Shown piece by piece: positions 12,001 through 23,714 of a DNA stretch of 64,000 nucleotides. The notes under the pieces were generated by a model, which had not been told where the DNA came from, did not search any database, and saw only the letters and a list, made by a program, of their open reading frames with translations. Positions within the stretch are counted from its first letter, which is position 1. Every line of letters begins with the position of its first letter. The stretch is from Haliclona indistincta (Eukaryota > Porifera > Demospongiae > Haplosclerida > Chalinidae). The stretch covers positions 2,227,754 to 2,291,753 of the forward strand of contig OZ024792.1 in NCBI GenBank assembly GCA_964017065.1. Direction: 5' to 3'. The position numbers were made by a program, and so were the translations under genes.

Positions 12001-15000
12001 GCATGTGGAGACTACAGAAGTTAGGCAAAAAGGGCTGATCACACGGCACCCTAGGTCTCGTCGTACCTTGGAGGAGGTAGCATAAGATAGTGTACACTGG
12101 CGTTGGAGTCCTCTAACTTCCACGGCAAAAGATGTCTTAAATTCTGATAGAAGTTTTCCGTGAGGAACGGCGTAAAGGGAGCCATCATCCGGGTCATTAC
12201 AAACAGCACTGAGAAGAGAGTCTGCATCGCTTGCCGACACTGCTCCATTCCTCCTGCCTCTCCTTTCAACCTTTTCCGGTTAAATCGGACATACCAGTTT
12301 GTCAACTGGTCGATGAATTTCACCAGCCGAGGAACCACAGTGTATAACCTGTACACTAAATATACCAAAATAATAATAGAGCTGATCAACAAGTGACTCA
12401 CTCTTCATTTCCTCTTTGACAAACATGACCAGACTCTGAGTGAATGAGAGAATCCAACGATCCATCATGTTTGTGGGTTTGAAATGTTCGTCATATGAGA
12501 AAGTCACACCATCCTGCAAGACAAATCATCTCATAATGAAGACTGGGTCGTGTGAGTATACAAACAGACTAGCCAAGTCCCCACGGAGAACATGAGAGCA
12601 GAGAAGGCATTCAAGCTCTTTGTGTTATAATTGACATGAAATCACAAAGCGAGTTTGATTAATTAATGCAGAACGAATGTCTGCATATTGAAATCACAAT
12701 ACTATAACTAAGATTATGGAGCAAACAGATGCTAACAGTGGGAGTATGTCTAACCTGTTGCAGACGCAAGACGCTCTGAATAAGGAACCGATAAGCATTG
12801 TACCATGGAAGAAACACGTCCTTCACAACATCCCTGACGCCACTTTCCTGGAACTTCAGTGACTCAGCCCTGACAACTGGCGAATTAATTAGATATAACC
12901 TAGAATGATGTAATAATGAAGGCATATCATTAGTCGATATCAAAAATCACCTAACCACAAGCTAGTACTACAACATTTCTTACTAAGAACTGACCTAAGA
13001 GCATCGGCTCCATGCTTCTTGACCACCTCAACAGGGTCAGGATAGTTCTTGAGGCGTTTGCTCATTTTGTGACCGTCACTGTAACCATAGCAACGTCAAT
13101 AAGATCACAACACGTGTCACTCACGCTGCCAGCACTAGTCCATTGATGATGAGGTTCTTGTATGGCGGTTGATTGAATAGTGCTGTGGATACCACAAGCA
13201 GAGTGTAGAACCTGAGAAAGAAGCAATAAATAGTCGCTCTACTATAGACAAACTGTACAAGTTCAAAGTAAAAGCATATTTTGTTGTCTCCAGGAGTCGA
13301 CACCGATATCTAGCAATGCTCTAGTAACCAGTTTCCTAGCTGGAGTACCCTCTAAAGGGTTATACATTACTCTAAGCCCTGCCATGGTGAGTGAACTTCG
13401 GAGAAGCCTAGAAGTCCCTCGTGGCAGTCAGGGCTACATTACTATGTGAACAGGTATGCAATCTCAATCAATTTTTTTACCATCCTCGTGTCTGATCAAT
13501 TCCTTCAGCTATGAAGTCTGCTGGAAATCCATTCTCAAACGTCTTTCTGTTCTTAAACGGGTAGTGACTCTGACCGTACGGCATACTACAAAACACACAA
13601 AACACATGACAGGCACACGGTGATCATGTGACCTACCTGCCGCTTTCAAACCAGCAGTCGAACACTTCCGTCACACGCCGCAGCACTCCCTTGCCCCGCA
13701 ACGACGGAATGGTCAGGTGATCAACACTGCAGATCACATGACACCACATACCATTGCACAAAGGACTCACTTCTCTCGATGAAGATCGGTTATTTTCGTT
13801 CCACTAAGCTGCTCCAGTTCCTCAATACTACCGATGCACACTACCTAAACAAACAAATATTTGTGGAACATTCTAATTACAATGAGCTGAGATCATTGGT
13901 TAGTACTATGTTTCAAAAACAACAGCAAATTGCATCAACGCTATGTCCCTCAGACTCATTAAATCAGTAATTTAACCCCCACAAACAGTCAGGTTGTCAT
14001 GAAGTCATCCCAGGGGACAGCTAGTGTACACAGACAAACAAACAGACAGACAGATACCTCTTCAAAGTCGTCGGATACCCAGAGAGGTATGGGCGTACCC
14101 CAGTACCTATTTCTGGATATGGCCCAGTCACGAGCGTCTTTTAACCAATTATGGAAGCGTTTCTCCTTCACAAACTCAGGAACCCTAAAAGACGACACCA
14201 TAGCATGATATCACGAGTTACCATGATTATAACCATAATATCGAGTTACCATGACTATAACCACAATATCATTACGTTAACTAACTGCTAAACTTAATAA
14301 CAGGGTATTGCAAAATCTGAACTATGACAGTGTCAACAATACTAAGCATAAATGTGCACTATAATTTGTACTAGTATAACTACTGTATTGTTGTATTACT
14401 GTATTGTACTAGCTGATAACAACTTTTTGAGAATACATACAAATGGTTCTTGGTATTCAGAAAACCCCTCTGAAGAAGCAACCTTGCAAAATATACATTA
14501 TAGCTGTCTCCAGGAGTCGACACCGATCACTAGCAACGCTCTAGTAACCAGTTTCCTAGCTGGAGTACCCTCTAAAGGGTTATACATTACTCTAAGCCCT
14601 GCCATGGTGAGTGAACTTCGAAGAAAAACTAGAAGTCCCTCGTGGCAGTCAGGGCTGCGTGTGTGTCTGTTAGTCTCTCTTTGAGCACTAACCAGTAGCA
14701 TTTCTTGTTGTTCTCTAGCAGCTGTTCCTTGAGCATCTCAACACGAACGAACCAGCTCGGAACGGCCTTGTAGATCAGAGGAGTTTCTGATCTAGAATAA
14801 ACAAAAAATAATAAGCGAGGTGAATTTTTGTATGTATTTAACCACCTCCAGCAGAATGGATAGCTATGTTTTATTGTGCCTTGATGAACAAGACGACCTC
14901 TTTGCTTCAGTAGCTTTGTGATAGCCTTGTCAGCATCCTGCAAATAACAAGAGAGAGAGAGATAGAAGAGTGAGTGTGCAAGTGAGTTATGACTTCCCAC

Positions 15001-18000
15001 TTACTTTCACATACTGTCCTTTGAAGTCCGTTATTTCATCAGTGAAGCGTCCCGAGGCATCCACTGGGCACACGACACGATCTCCCTTCTTGAAGACATT
15101 GTAACGGAGGCAGACACGGAAATCATCCTCTCCAAATCCAGGGGCCTGATGTACAATGCCTGTACCACTCTCAGACGTAACGTATTGATCACTGGAAGAG
15201 AAAGATAACGGAATTGTCTAAAAAGAAGACACTGTTTTCTTACCAGAATACTCTAAAAGCTCCTTTGCTTGGTTCCGTAGACTTCAAATGAAGAAAGTAG
15301 TCAAACAGTGGTAGATACTTCTTGCCCTCGAGACTGTTTCCTAGGAACTTGTCCAGTACAGTGTACTCATCAGAAGTCTTGAACAGTGCATCGAGGCGAT
15401 CCTCCAGCATAATATACACCTTGCTGCTGGTATTGTCTAGTGAGAAATAACGCAAAACATTTAAACCTCACAAATCATGTGCAAATTTGTAAATACAACA
15501 CACAAACCATTTGAGAGCTAATTTGTAGCAATGTACCTTTGACCTTGACATATGTGAAGTCAGGATGGACGCACAGTCCTAGGTTGCTGGGTAGTGTCCA
15601 TGGAGTGGTGGTCCATGCAATCACTGATACTGATGGGTCCTCGTCCAACGGAAAACTGACAATAACTAAACACCAGATAAATATACAGTGAGTAACGTAT
15701 TACGATAATTATTTAAAAATAATTTCGCATTTACAAAATTTTATTTAAGAAACACTCATACACAAAAAAATCTTCTCAGCACAAATTCACCACGTGGTGC
15801 ATTCCTTAGCTTGGGAACAGTACCCAAGTTATGCTAACACAAAGTCTGAAATCAGCCACTGTTTCATGATTCACTAGACTAATAGTCTAAATAGTGACTG
15901 ATTGCTTCCCACGCCTGCACTAAGAAATAATGACAGGTGCACGAGTCAATGTTGACACTATGAACATTTCTCATCACCACAGATATCATAGACAATGAAG
16001 CAACTTAGTTGGTAACCATAGTAACAGGTACACGTGTGCATGATCTGACGCAACACAAAGAATTCTTTCTTAACAAAAAGATCCGGTTTTATACAAGGAA
16101 TGACTCACAACAAGCTATAAGAATTCATGGGGATATCTTCAACAAGAGTCACTAAATATACTGTTATTGTGGAGACTACAAAGTGTAGTTTTGTGTGCTT
16201 AATTTTAAAATTGTCAATATTCTTAGAAAAGCAAGAGCCAGATTAGCGATGAGTGCGTATTTTCCCTCACCACAGAAATGTACAATGAAACGATAGCAAA
16301 ACCATTCCCACGTGCATATGACAAGAATCTTATGGGATACCAGCCACTTGACGCAACTGCTGAGTGTTCAAAAACTGTTGCACTTACCGGCAACAATAAT
16401 TTATCGTGTTACAAAAGTGGGACCAATTAGCACAAGTTTACTATTAAAATCACAGATATGCTTATCTAGATTAATGAGAGTAGGAACACTGAGTAATATT
16501 TGAAATATCTTACTGGCAGGGTCAGTCACCTCCTTGTAGTTTTGAGCCACTTCAAAGTTTGATAAAGGAGTGTGACAAGCGGTGGAGAACGGCATCACCT
16601 TACATGACAGGAATAAGAGCACGTCAGTATGTACTGGTGTCTGGTTACCTTGTAGCCTCGGTAGACCAGTCCAACATCATACATCTGTTTGAACACCCAC
16701 CTGACAAATTGAGACAGTACATCATGAAATTTACACTGACAATGCAGTACGGGCAGTAATACTTTTGTGGAATTCATATTGCGCGATTTTGCAACAAGAA
16801 CATAAATTCTGCAGTACACACCCATTAGCAGAAAATAAATTTGCGTCAATCCATAAAGCGCAAAATTTAATTCAGCAAATAATACCAGCCATACCATAAC
16901 CATTATTCTTGCGAAAATATGGGTGATAGTGAATTTTGCAAAATTAATATTTCAATAAAACTGCAATTTTAACATTTCGTGATAATCACTTACCAGATGC
17001 TCTCCATGAACCATGGGTACATGGTCTTGTAGTCATTCTTGAAGTCAATCCAGCGACCAAGACGAGTGATGATATCCTGGGAGAGGACCAAGCTATAACG
17101 CCACTACTAGCAGCCGTGGGTAACCACACCTCCCACTGCTGTGAGTACCGCATCACTATCTTACGACACTCAGCGTTGTAAGCAGCCACGCCCATCTTCT
17201 CAACCTCATCCGGACTCTGTAAAACATAGTTACATACTGCATTTTATATGAATGATTAAAATTCATGTTCAATTCTCACGAGTCACGCAAACATTAAAAT
17301 TAATCAACTACTATACTATTCGATGTTTTTGTCTAAATTTACGTCTCCGTTCTGACGGGAAAAATTAATGGGCTTCATGTTTCTCTCCCTCCTACACTCT
17401 TGTGTACATAACGACCACCAGCACAGGCTGTTTGTCTCATGACAGCAGCTGCCTGTAGTCCTACCTACACATGCCTCATGCATGTGTGTGCATGCATCGG
17501 TTTAGCTCGATTTCTTTGAAATAATTATTTCATAGACCACAAAATATTTCAATTCTGAAATTCTGTGACAAGTCATTTGGATTGCCTCATGCGAGGTCAA
17601 CTTTTGCTAGATCAACTCGCATGAGATCAAGCGCACGAGGTCAACAGTTCACTAGATCAACTTTGCGAGATCAACTGTTAGGAAGTCAACTTGGGCTATC
17701 TACTAAACCCTAAAAAACCTCCTAACAGCGCAAAGTCGGGAGGGGCGTCCTAAAACGGGCCTTCAACCCTTGCTAAGCCTAAGGATCGTCGGGAGGGTCA
17801 CCCTAAAACTGGCCTTCGGCCCTTGCTAAAGAATTGATCTCATGAAGAAATTGACGTTATAAGAGTTGACTTAATGAAGTTGATCTCGTGAACCGTTGAT
17901 CAGCTGAAAGTTGATCGTGCAAGAGTTGATCTCGTGTTGAGTTGACCTACCATGTGCCCCCGTCATTTACACATAGGATGGGCTCACCTTGATCCCAAGG

Positions 18001-18395
18001 GACTTATCTATCTCGTACTCCACAGGCAGCCCATGACAGTCCCATCCAAACCGCCTCTCGACATGGAATCCACTTTGGTGAGCATACCTCGTCACTGTGT
18101 CCTGTGATATCACGTGATGTCAGAATTGACCTTTCAAGGTCAGCTAGCTACCCACTCATTTCACAGCACAGCATTGTTCTCTAAAAGTACACACACACAC
18201 CTTAATAGTACCAGCTAAAATATGCCCATAGTGAGGCAGCCCTGTAGCAAATGGTGGTCCATCATAAAACGTGTAACGAGGACGATCTTTGGATTGCTTG
18301 AGAGAAGTGTGGAAGGCATCGAGTTGCTTCCATAGCTTCAGTATCTTCTCTTCTTCATCAGGGAAGTTGTAGTGATCAGGAACCTGAGATACCAT
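9099..18395 (-). CDS. IARS1: Cytosolic isoleucyl-tRNA synthetase, 29 exons
   Basis: Class I aminoacyl-tRNA synthetase charging tRNA-Ile in the cytosol. Twenty-nine exons join in phase to about 1236 residues (human 1262): 18395-18201, 18101-17988, 17216-17130, 17076-16994, 16700-16649, 16598-16514, 15665-15537, 15436-15244, 15191-15005, 14937-14846, 14791-14693, 14184-14058, 13844-13771, 13726-13637, 13585-13481, 13211-13125, 13078-12995, 12899-12755, 12513-12402, 12355-12067, 11376-11274, 11225-11142, 10505-10370, 10319-10234, 10187-10032, 9971-9783, 9722-9513, 9467-9336, 9284-9099. The HIGH-type motif PHYGHI is at about residues 54-59 and KMSKR at about 604-608; CP1 editing-domain sequence ([12 protein letters not shown]) lies between. 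The C-terminal eukaryote-type tail (repeated LLLENP.GR motifs) is present. Smallest intron 45 bases (9512-9468). Its 5' end is only about 200 bases below the coiled-coil gene on the same strand. Confidence 0.95.
10506..11060. repeat. Degenerate tandem repeat inside IARS1 intron 22
   Basis: The 636-base intron between exons 11225-11142 and 10505-10370 holds several loosely similar units sharing the word GAATGATGGG, then GAAACTAAAAC, then CCAGGTGTGTAG..GAAGC, at roughly 100-150 base spacing. Copies are visible near 10580, 10690, 10800 and 10980. They are diverged and have no coding content. Confidence 0.5.
11900..11965. repeat. Weak third fragment of the IARS1 intronic dispersed repeat
   Basis: Shares the words AGTCGACAC and CAGTTTCCTAGC..GGAGT in the same order as the two longer copies at 13284 and 14504, but is diverged and short. 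It lies in the intron between exons 12355-12067 and 11376-11274. Confidence 0.35.
13284..13436. repeat. Dispersed repeat (SINE-like), copy 1, in an IARS1 intron
   Basis: A block of about 152 bases from GTCTCCAGGAGTCGACACC to GTGGCAGTCAGGGCT, nearly identical to 14504-14656. Both lie in introns of IARS1 in the same orientation. Class unknown; one end slightly recalls a tRNA-type B box but no tRNA head is visible. Confidence 0.7.
14504..14656. repeat. Dispersed repeat (SINE-like), copy 2, in an IARS1 intron
   Basis: Near-identical partner of 13284-13436, about 1.2 kb away, in the intron between exons 14791-14693 and 14184-14058. It differs by a few substitutions and one short indel. Confidence 0.7.
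17583..17952. repeat. Palindromic element built of GATCAAC modules, IARS1 intron 2
   Basis: The left half carries repeated GGTCAAC/GATCAAC words (for example around 17597, 17611, 17638, 17652, 17669). The right half carries the complementary GTTGATC/GTTGACC words (around 17864, 17879, 17899, 17910, 17924, 17940). The halves flank a central stretch with two AAAAC.GGCCTTC..CCCTTGCTAA copies. The whole could fold into a long imperfect hairpin; probably a fold-back MITE. Confidence 0.65.
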
Positions 18396-18597
18396 CACCA
18401 CGAAGCTGCCGCGTGGTTTTCCTTTCCGACCATGCGGCAAGTAATCGAGCATGCGCACAAACTAACATTGAATGGTAATGGGCATTATTAAGAAATAGCG
18501 GGAAACTTTTAAATGCCAAAGACCATAATGTACAAGTTAATAAATTAAAAACATTATGACAGTTGATTTACTATAATTAAACTATTCATTTTTAGAT

Positions 18598-21500
18598 TCA
18601 GACTCTGGATTGCAAAATTCCCTGCAGGAAATATAATAAACATCATACATGTGTCTACAGTCAAAGCATGGACACGTACCATCTTTAAGCTAGCAAGCTG
18701 CTTCAGTACTTGATGCTGAGCTTTTGCAGCTTCTTTAGCAGAATTTTTTGGCTGTTGCTGTTGTGGAGAAAGCTGTGCCAGTAGCAGTTTGATAAGCTCC
18801 TCTTGCTCTTTCAGTTTCTGCTCATGGATTTGCACTTTCTGTTCAAGATCAATAGTTGCCTGCTTTGGCTTGCTGCTTGTAACCTACGAGAAGAACTTAC
18901 TTATAAAATTGTAGAGTTTGATCTCTTGCTCACCAATGTCTTCGTTACTTGAGAGCTGCCCACTTCAATAAGAGAAGGAAGACAAAGATTCAGCACATCT
19001 GTATCACCTGTCTTTGGCTGACTCAGAGGAGAGGAAGATGGTGGTCGCTCTATTAGCTCTTGATGACTTTCTTTAACAGAAGTAGAAGAGTCGATGCAGT
19101 TATTGTTGATTGGGGGAAGTTTTAATATTTTTCTTGTGGCTGCGTGTTTGATCTCTATACGTGGAATAGTGTGAGATGCAGGAGGAAGAGGAGGCAGCAC
19201 TACTTCAGTAGAGTGAACCGGCATTGACTGAGAGCGATGAACGTTAGGGGAACCTGCATTGATCTTGTTACTGTCTGCCTCTTGGTTGTCAATACTGGTG
19301 GTAGACTGTGCTTGCTCACTGATGGATGGAAGGCTGAGCAAGCGGTTAGACTGTTGTTGACGTTGCTGTTCGGCTATCTTCCTAGCCAGTGCTGGTACAG
19401 GAGGGCTCAATGGTGGTGGTGGAGGAGGAGCTGTCTGTCCTATGTCTGGTTGATGTGGAGTGTCAGTCTTAGCTCTAACATGAGGGTTAGCAACAGGTTG
19501 TTGCATCACTCCAGGCTTCATGCTGCCTGCTCGAGCAACAGAGTTAGCTGATGCGAACACTGTCTTACCGCGACCAGGATGCTTGCGTTGGTCAGTCTCA
19601 CTGTCAGACTGGTTCGGCTTTTGTCTCCTTACAGCGCTCAAACGACCAGGCAATGATGGACGGCTCTTCTTCTTGACCGGCAGTCTTCCCTTCCTTCCCT
19701 TAAACTGAACGGTAACTGCTGTCTCCTCTGAGGAGGTGGAATGCAGTGAGATTTTGCTGCTACGTCGGATTTTTGTGTTCTGAGGAGTTGGTTCCCATTT
19801 TCTTTGAGTACCAGTATTTAGAGCTGTTGCATTAAGTTTTATTTCATCTTCTATGATCTTCTGCCTCTTAGTTACAGCTTCCTAAGAACAGCACAAAGTT
19901 TAATGCTAATACATTATTCAACTACTCTACTTCACCGTCTTTTCTTTTGCCCTCTCTTGTTCGAGTCTGAACTCTCTTTCAATTTGTTCTCGTTCCTTCT
20001 CAATTCTCTTCTCATCCTCCAACTCTTGCTTCTGCTTACGCAACTTCTCAGCTTTTCTTTCGCGTTGCTTCTCTAGCATTTGCTGCTTGAGATATTCCTT
20101 TAAGAAACAACCAAATAAATTTCATACTAAACCAAGCTAGCTCACTTTGTGTTGCTCTTCTATTCTCATTCTATCATTCTTCTCTTGCAGAACGTACTCA
20201 TTCACGTGAGGTCCCGCCCCTCTACCATAATGTGATGCCTTGTGCTGATGGTGAGAGCCTGAGCTGTGACTGTGGTTTGGTCTACGATCTACATCTGTAC
20301 ATGAAGTAGAGTTGATAATAATAACACCAGTAACCAGCTTACCTTTGTCATCTCCCTTCCTTGTTCTATCCCTAGGCATTGCTCTTCCAACAGGCCCTTC
20401 TCTATCCTCACTATCCCCTCCAGGACCAAATGGAATGCTGCTCCTCATTGATCGATGAACGGGTCGGTTGGTAGTTCCTCGATGGTATGAACCAGCGGCA
20501 GGAGGAGGAGGAGGAGATGGAGATGGTGACTGTGACCTCTCATGGCGACGATGAGTGTGGTGATGAGAAGATAGTATGTTGTACCCATGTCCGCAGTGAG
20601 GTAGTGAATGCCCATAAGGAGAAGACGGCGAGCAATGAGTGTGCCGTCGATGATGCCTTTCATTTCGTGCCTGCATCATGTGATGAGCAGAATGCACTCA
20701 GATCAAACAAACAACAATTTCACCTTTTTCTGATAGTCTACTGGCAGACTTGAACCTAGTTTATCATACGAAAAGAACTCGGGAGCTTGCTCATTCTGTT
20801 GCTCTCGTATCAACCTCTCTTCCTCCTGGATCTGTGCAGCTATGTTATCAAGCCACTGGCCGTGAGCTGTACCTGTGAGAGAGAACAATGAGATCACACT
20901 CATTTTCCGGTCATGTTCTGAACTCACGTAGAGTACCCTTAGCCGCTGGATGAAGCGACATCATTCGTTCATCATCTTCACTTAGGCTAGCGGCTTGCTG
21001 AAAGTAGCTTTCATCTAATCTGTCTTCTTCAATGTGATCTAAAGGTGTAATGTAGTTAGTGTGAGACGAAGGAGAGGCAGGTTGAGCCAGAGAGATAGGT
21101 AGAGAGTTGTAGTCATCCAGGTGCTCTTTCTGGAGCAAGTGCTGTAAATATTCTCTTGGAATGGTGACATTCTCAGAGAGCTGACTGGGTAATAGACGCC
21201 TTGGTCTGAAAGAGAGGTGCAAACAAGTGCTCATTGGATAAGCTTCAACCTGCAAGTACTAGTGCTAACAGGTACTGAGTTCTCAAGTACAACCGGGATC
21301 TGGTTAGTATTTCGTGCTCTTTATTGGTCTAAGGCTGTGAACACGCATTGACATTGTACAGCCAGAAACAATCTTTATCGAACGTTTCAGCGCTTCTGAA
21401 TTATTTCAGAATCAGCACTTCAAGTGCCATCACTGACAGTACACACTTTGTTCACCATCTTCTTCTCAAGTGCTGAAACGTTTGATTATAGATTGGATAC

Positions 21501-21640
21501 AATAATTTCATTTTAATAGCTATTACAATAGCAGCAAGTTGTACAATTCTAGCTTACTTTCTCTTTTCTGTTTCTTCTCGAACTTTTTCATGACTTTTTG
21601 TGGCTATTTCTTTGCGACTCGCACAAGCACTCTTGTTCAT
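18598..21640 (-). CDS. Coiled-coil protein of unknown function (774 residues, 9 exons)
   Basis: Nine exons join in phase: 21640-21558, 21205-20928, 20872-20724, 20670-20343, 20294-20146, 20097-19936, 19881-18934, 18883-18680, 18621-18598. The start at 21640 is the only in-frame ATG of the first exon; an upstream exon cannot be excluded. Layout: a charged N-terminus, a helix near QWLDNIAAQIQEEERLI, a His/Ser/Pro-rich low-complexity stretch with RHHRR and polyproline, a strongly charged coiled coil (about residues 330-383, rich in E, K, R, Q), a large disordered middle with a second polyproline run and basic patches, and a C-terminal coiled coil (about 700-767) followed by a short tail. The pattern recalls centrosomal or ciliary proteins of the CCDC66 or CSPP1 sort, but I see no diagnostic motif, so this is a guess. 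It shares a divergent promoter region with HSD17B12. Confidence 0.82.
21371..21493. repeat. Small inverted repeat in first intron of the coiled-coil gene
   Basis: Arms of about 25 bases containing CGAACGTTTCAGCGCTT and its near-complement (AGTGCTGAAACGTTT) enclose about 70 bases. Imperfect; probably a short MITE remnant. Confidence 0.45.
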
Positions 21641-22202
21641 TGCGATAAAATTCTGTAAAGAGAAGTAAAATTGTGCGGAATAATAAACAGATGTGGTCAT
21701 GGCACCAGCACCTTGGTAGAACGAGAAGTCCTTCTAGGATTTACTTGCATTATGGGCGAAGTTCAGTAGACGAATTGATACTCAATGTCGATAAAATCAT
21801 TACTGTTGTCCAACAAAACGCGCCAAGCTATGGTCTGTTACTCTGGGCAAATACAATCGCAGCCACTGATGCTTGTTTGTTACCACGTTGTCATGGTCGA
21901 GCAGCTTCATCCAATAAATGCGCACCAGTGCAGCCACACCTACGCACCCAAAATACAATAAGCCATCAGTAAGCTTAGCATTTGAAACAGTACAAACCAA
22001 AAGAAGTACATGTATTAGCAACTGAATTAAGGTCTGTTGGCACTGTATGCATTTCTACAAGACTACAATGAGTCTGCATGTATCCACGTGCGCGCTCTAA
22101 TAACAAGTCACGCGATTGGTCGGTTGTTTATGAGCCCCTCCCACTGACCTCAAGCGTGTTCACCCTTTTCCTAGCTTCCCTCCCTTTCGTGCTGTGTTCG
22201 TC
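21641..22202. promoter_or_regulatory. Shared upstream region of two divergent genes
   Basis: 562 bases between the start codons of the coiled-coil gene (minus, 21640) and HSD17B12 (plus, 22203). An inferred bidirectional promoter; an ATTGG (CCAAT-type) word occurs at about 22115. No open frame in it looks real. Confidence 0.5.
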
Positions 22203-23526
22203 ATGGAGTTAGCAAACCAAGCTGTGGAGATGCTCTTCTGTGAGCGCTTCTCTTTCGTCCGCAACATAGCGGCGTTGGCGGGCACAGGTTTCTTGCTCAA
22301 GATACTCATTGGAAATTTGCTGTCTCTCTTGAACACTTTTCGAGCTTTCTTCCTCGCTCCATGGGGCATATCTCGCTTGAACCTAAAGAAGTACGGCAAC
22401 TGGGCAGGTGAGTTAAAAGACACGTGTTATGGACTATTATTATTCGTTTGTAGTTGTAACTGGCGCCTCAGAAGGTATTGGTCGTGGATATGCACTAGAG
22501 GTGAGCAAAATATCTGTCGTCACTGACGTCTCAATTCTGCTGTGTCTCCAGCTTGCTCGTCAAGGCCTGAATGTCGCCATCATGAGCCGATCTGAAGAGA
22601 AGTTGAATCAAGTTGCAAGCACCATTCGTATGTACAACCATTCTTGTATTGTGGTACTGTTTCTTCTATAATCTATAGGCGATCGGTATAATCGTGAGGT
22701 GCGTGTGATTCCTGTTGACTTCAGTGATGGTCAGTCAGTGTATGCTGACATACAAGCTGAAATATCAGACCTTGATGTAGCTGTACTAGGTGAGAAATGA
22801 CCAGTACTATCATGACATGTGTTACTAGCTTACTACTGCAGTCAACAACGTTGGACTCAGTACACAGTTTCCTGACTACTTCAATAATATTCCTGAAAAT
22901 GTGAGAAAATGACTATCACATGCATCGTATGTTTATTTTTTTGTTTGTCACTCAGCGTCATCGTGACATCGTAGAGCTGAACTGTCAGTCAATGGTACAG
23001 ATGACACATCTTGTGCTACCCAAGATGGTGGAGAGGTAGGTTAGATTACTGCTCCATGCACACTTCAACACTGTTTTTTCTTAGGGGTGGAGGAGTGATC
23101 GTGAATATGTCCTCAGCCTCGTCCCTCAATCCAACTCCTCTCCTCAATGTCTACGGAGCAACCAAGGTGATGGAGATCTGTCACTCTCTCACTTATTCTT
23201 CTCTCTCTCTCTAGGCATTCGCTGGTCACTTCTCTCATGCTCTTCACTACGAGTACTCTGATAAGGGAATTATTGTGCAAGTAAGTACAGTTGACAGTTG
23301 TAAACATGAATCTTTATTGTTTCTAGTGTGTGAGACCATTCTTTGTTGCTACATCAATGACCAAGATTCGTCGTCCCAAGTGGTGGGCTCCTCATCCAGA
23401 TCACTACGCCAGAGCTGCTGTCGCTACCATTGGTATTCAGCGTGACACTCTGGGGTGCCTAGCACACGCCTTCCAGGTAATAACAATCTATCATTATTCT
23501 TGTTATGTAAACCTTATTTAATTGCT

Positions 23527-23599
<73 letters not shown>

Positions 23600-23714
23600 G
23601 GGATGGATGATGAGTCTCCTAGATGTCATCCCTGGTCTCCAGGCTAAAGTAATACTAAACTCAATGAAGCAGGTCAGGAAGCTAGCCATCAAGAAACAGC
23701 AGAAGAAGCAGTGA
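22203..23714 (+). CDS. HSD17B12: Very-long-chain 3-oxoacyl-CoA reductase
   Basis: ER-membrane short-chain dehydrogenase performing the second step of very-long-chain fatty acid elongation. Ten exons join in phase: 22203-22407, 22454-22500, 22552-22627, 22679-22789, 22842-22900, 22956-23035, 23085-23166, 23215-23280, 23327-23476, 23601-23714; 329 residues (human 312). Seen: an N-terminal hydrophobic segment, TGASEGIG, NNVG, the Ser-Tyr-Lys set in NMSSASSLNPTPLLNVYGATK, and a lysine-rich C-terminus (KKQQKKQ) consistent with ER retention though not a strict KKXX. The start at 22203 is the first ATG with a good context. The last intron is largely a pure CT run. The terminal exon is copied in fragments at three places further right, see the segmental repeats. 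Confidence 0.93.
23530..23597. repeat. (CT)n microsatellite forming the polypyrimidine tract of HSD17B12 intron 9
   Basis: About 34 uninterrupted CT units running directly into the CCAG acceptor of the last HSD17B12 exon, so the microsatellite doubles as the pyrimidine tract. Confidence 0.9.
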
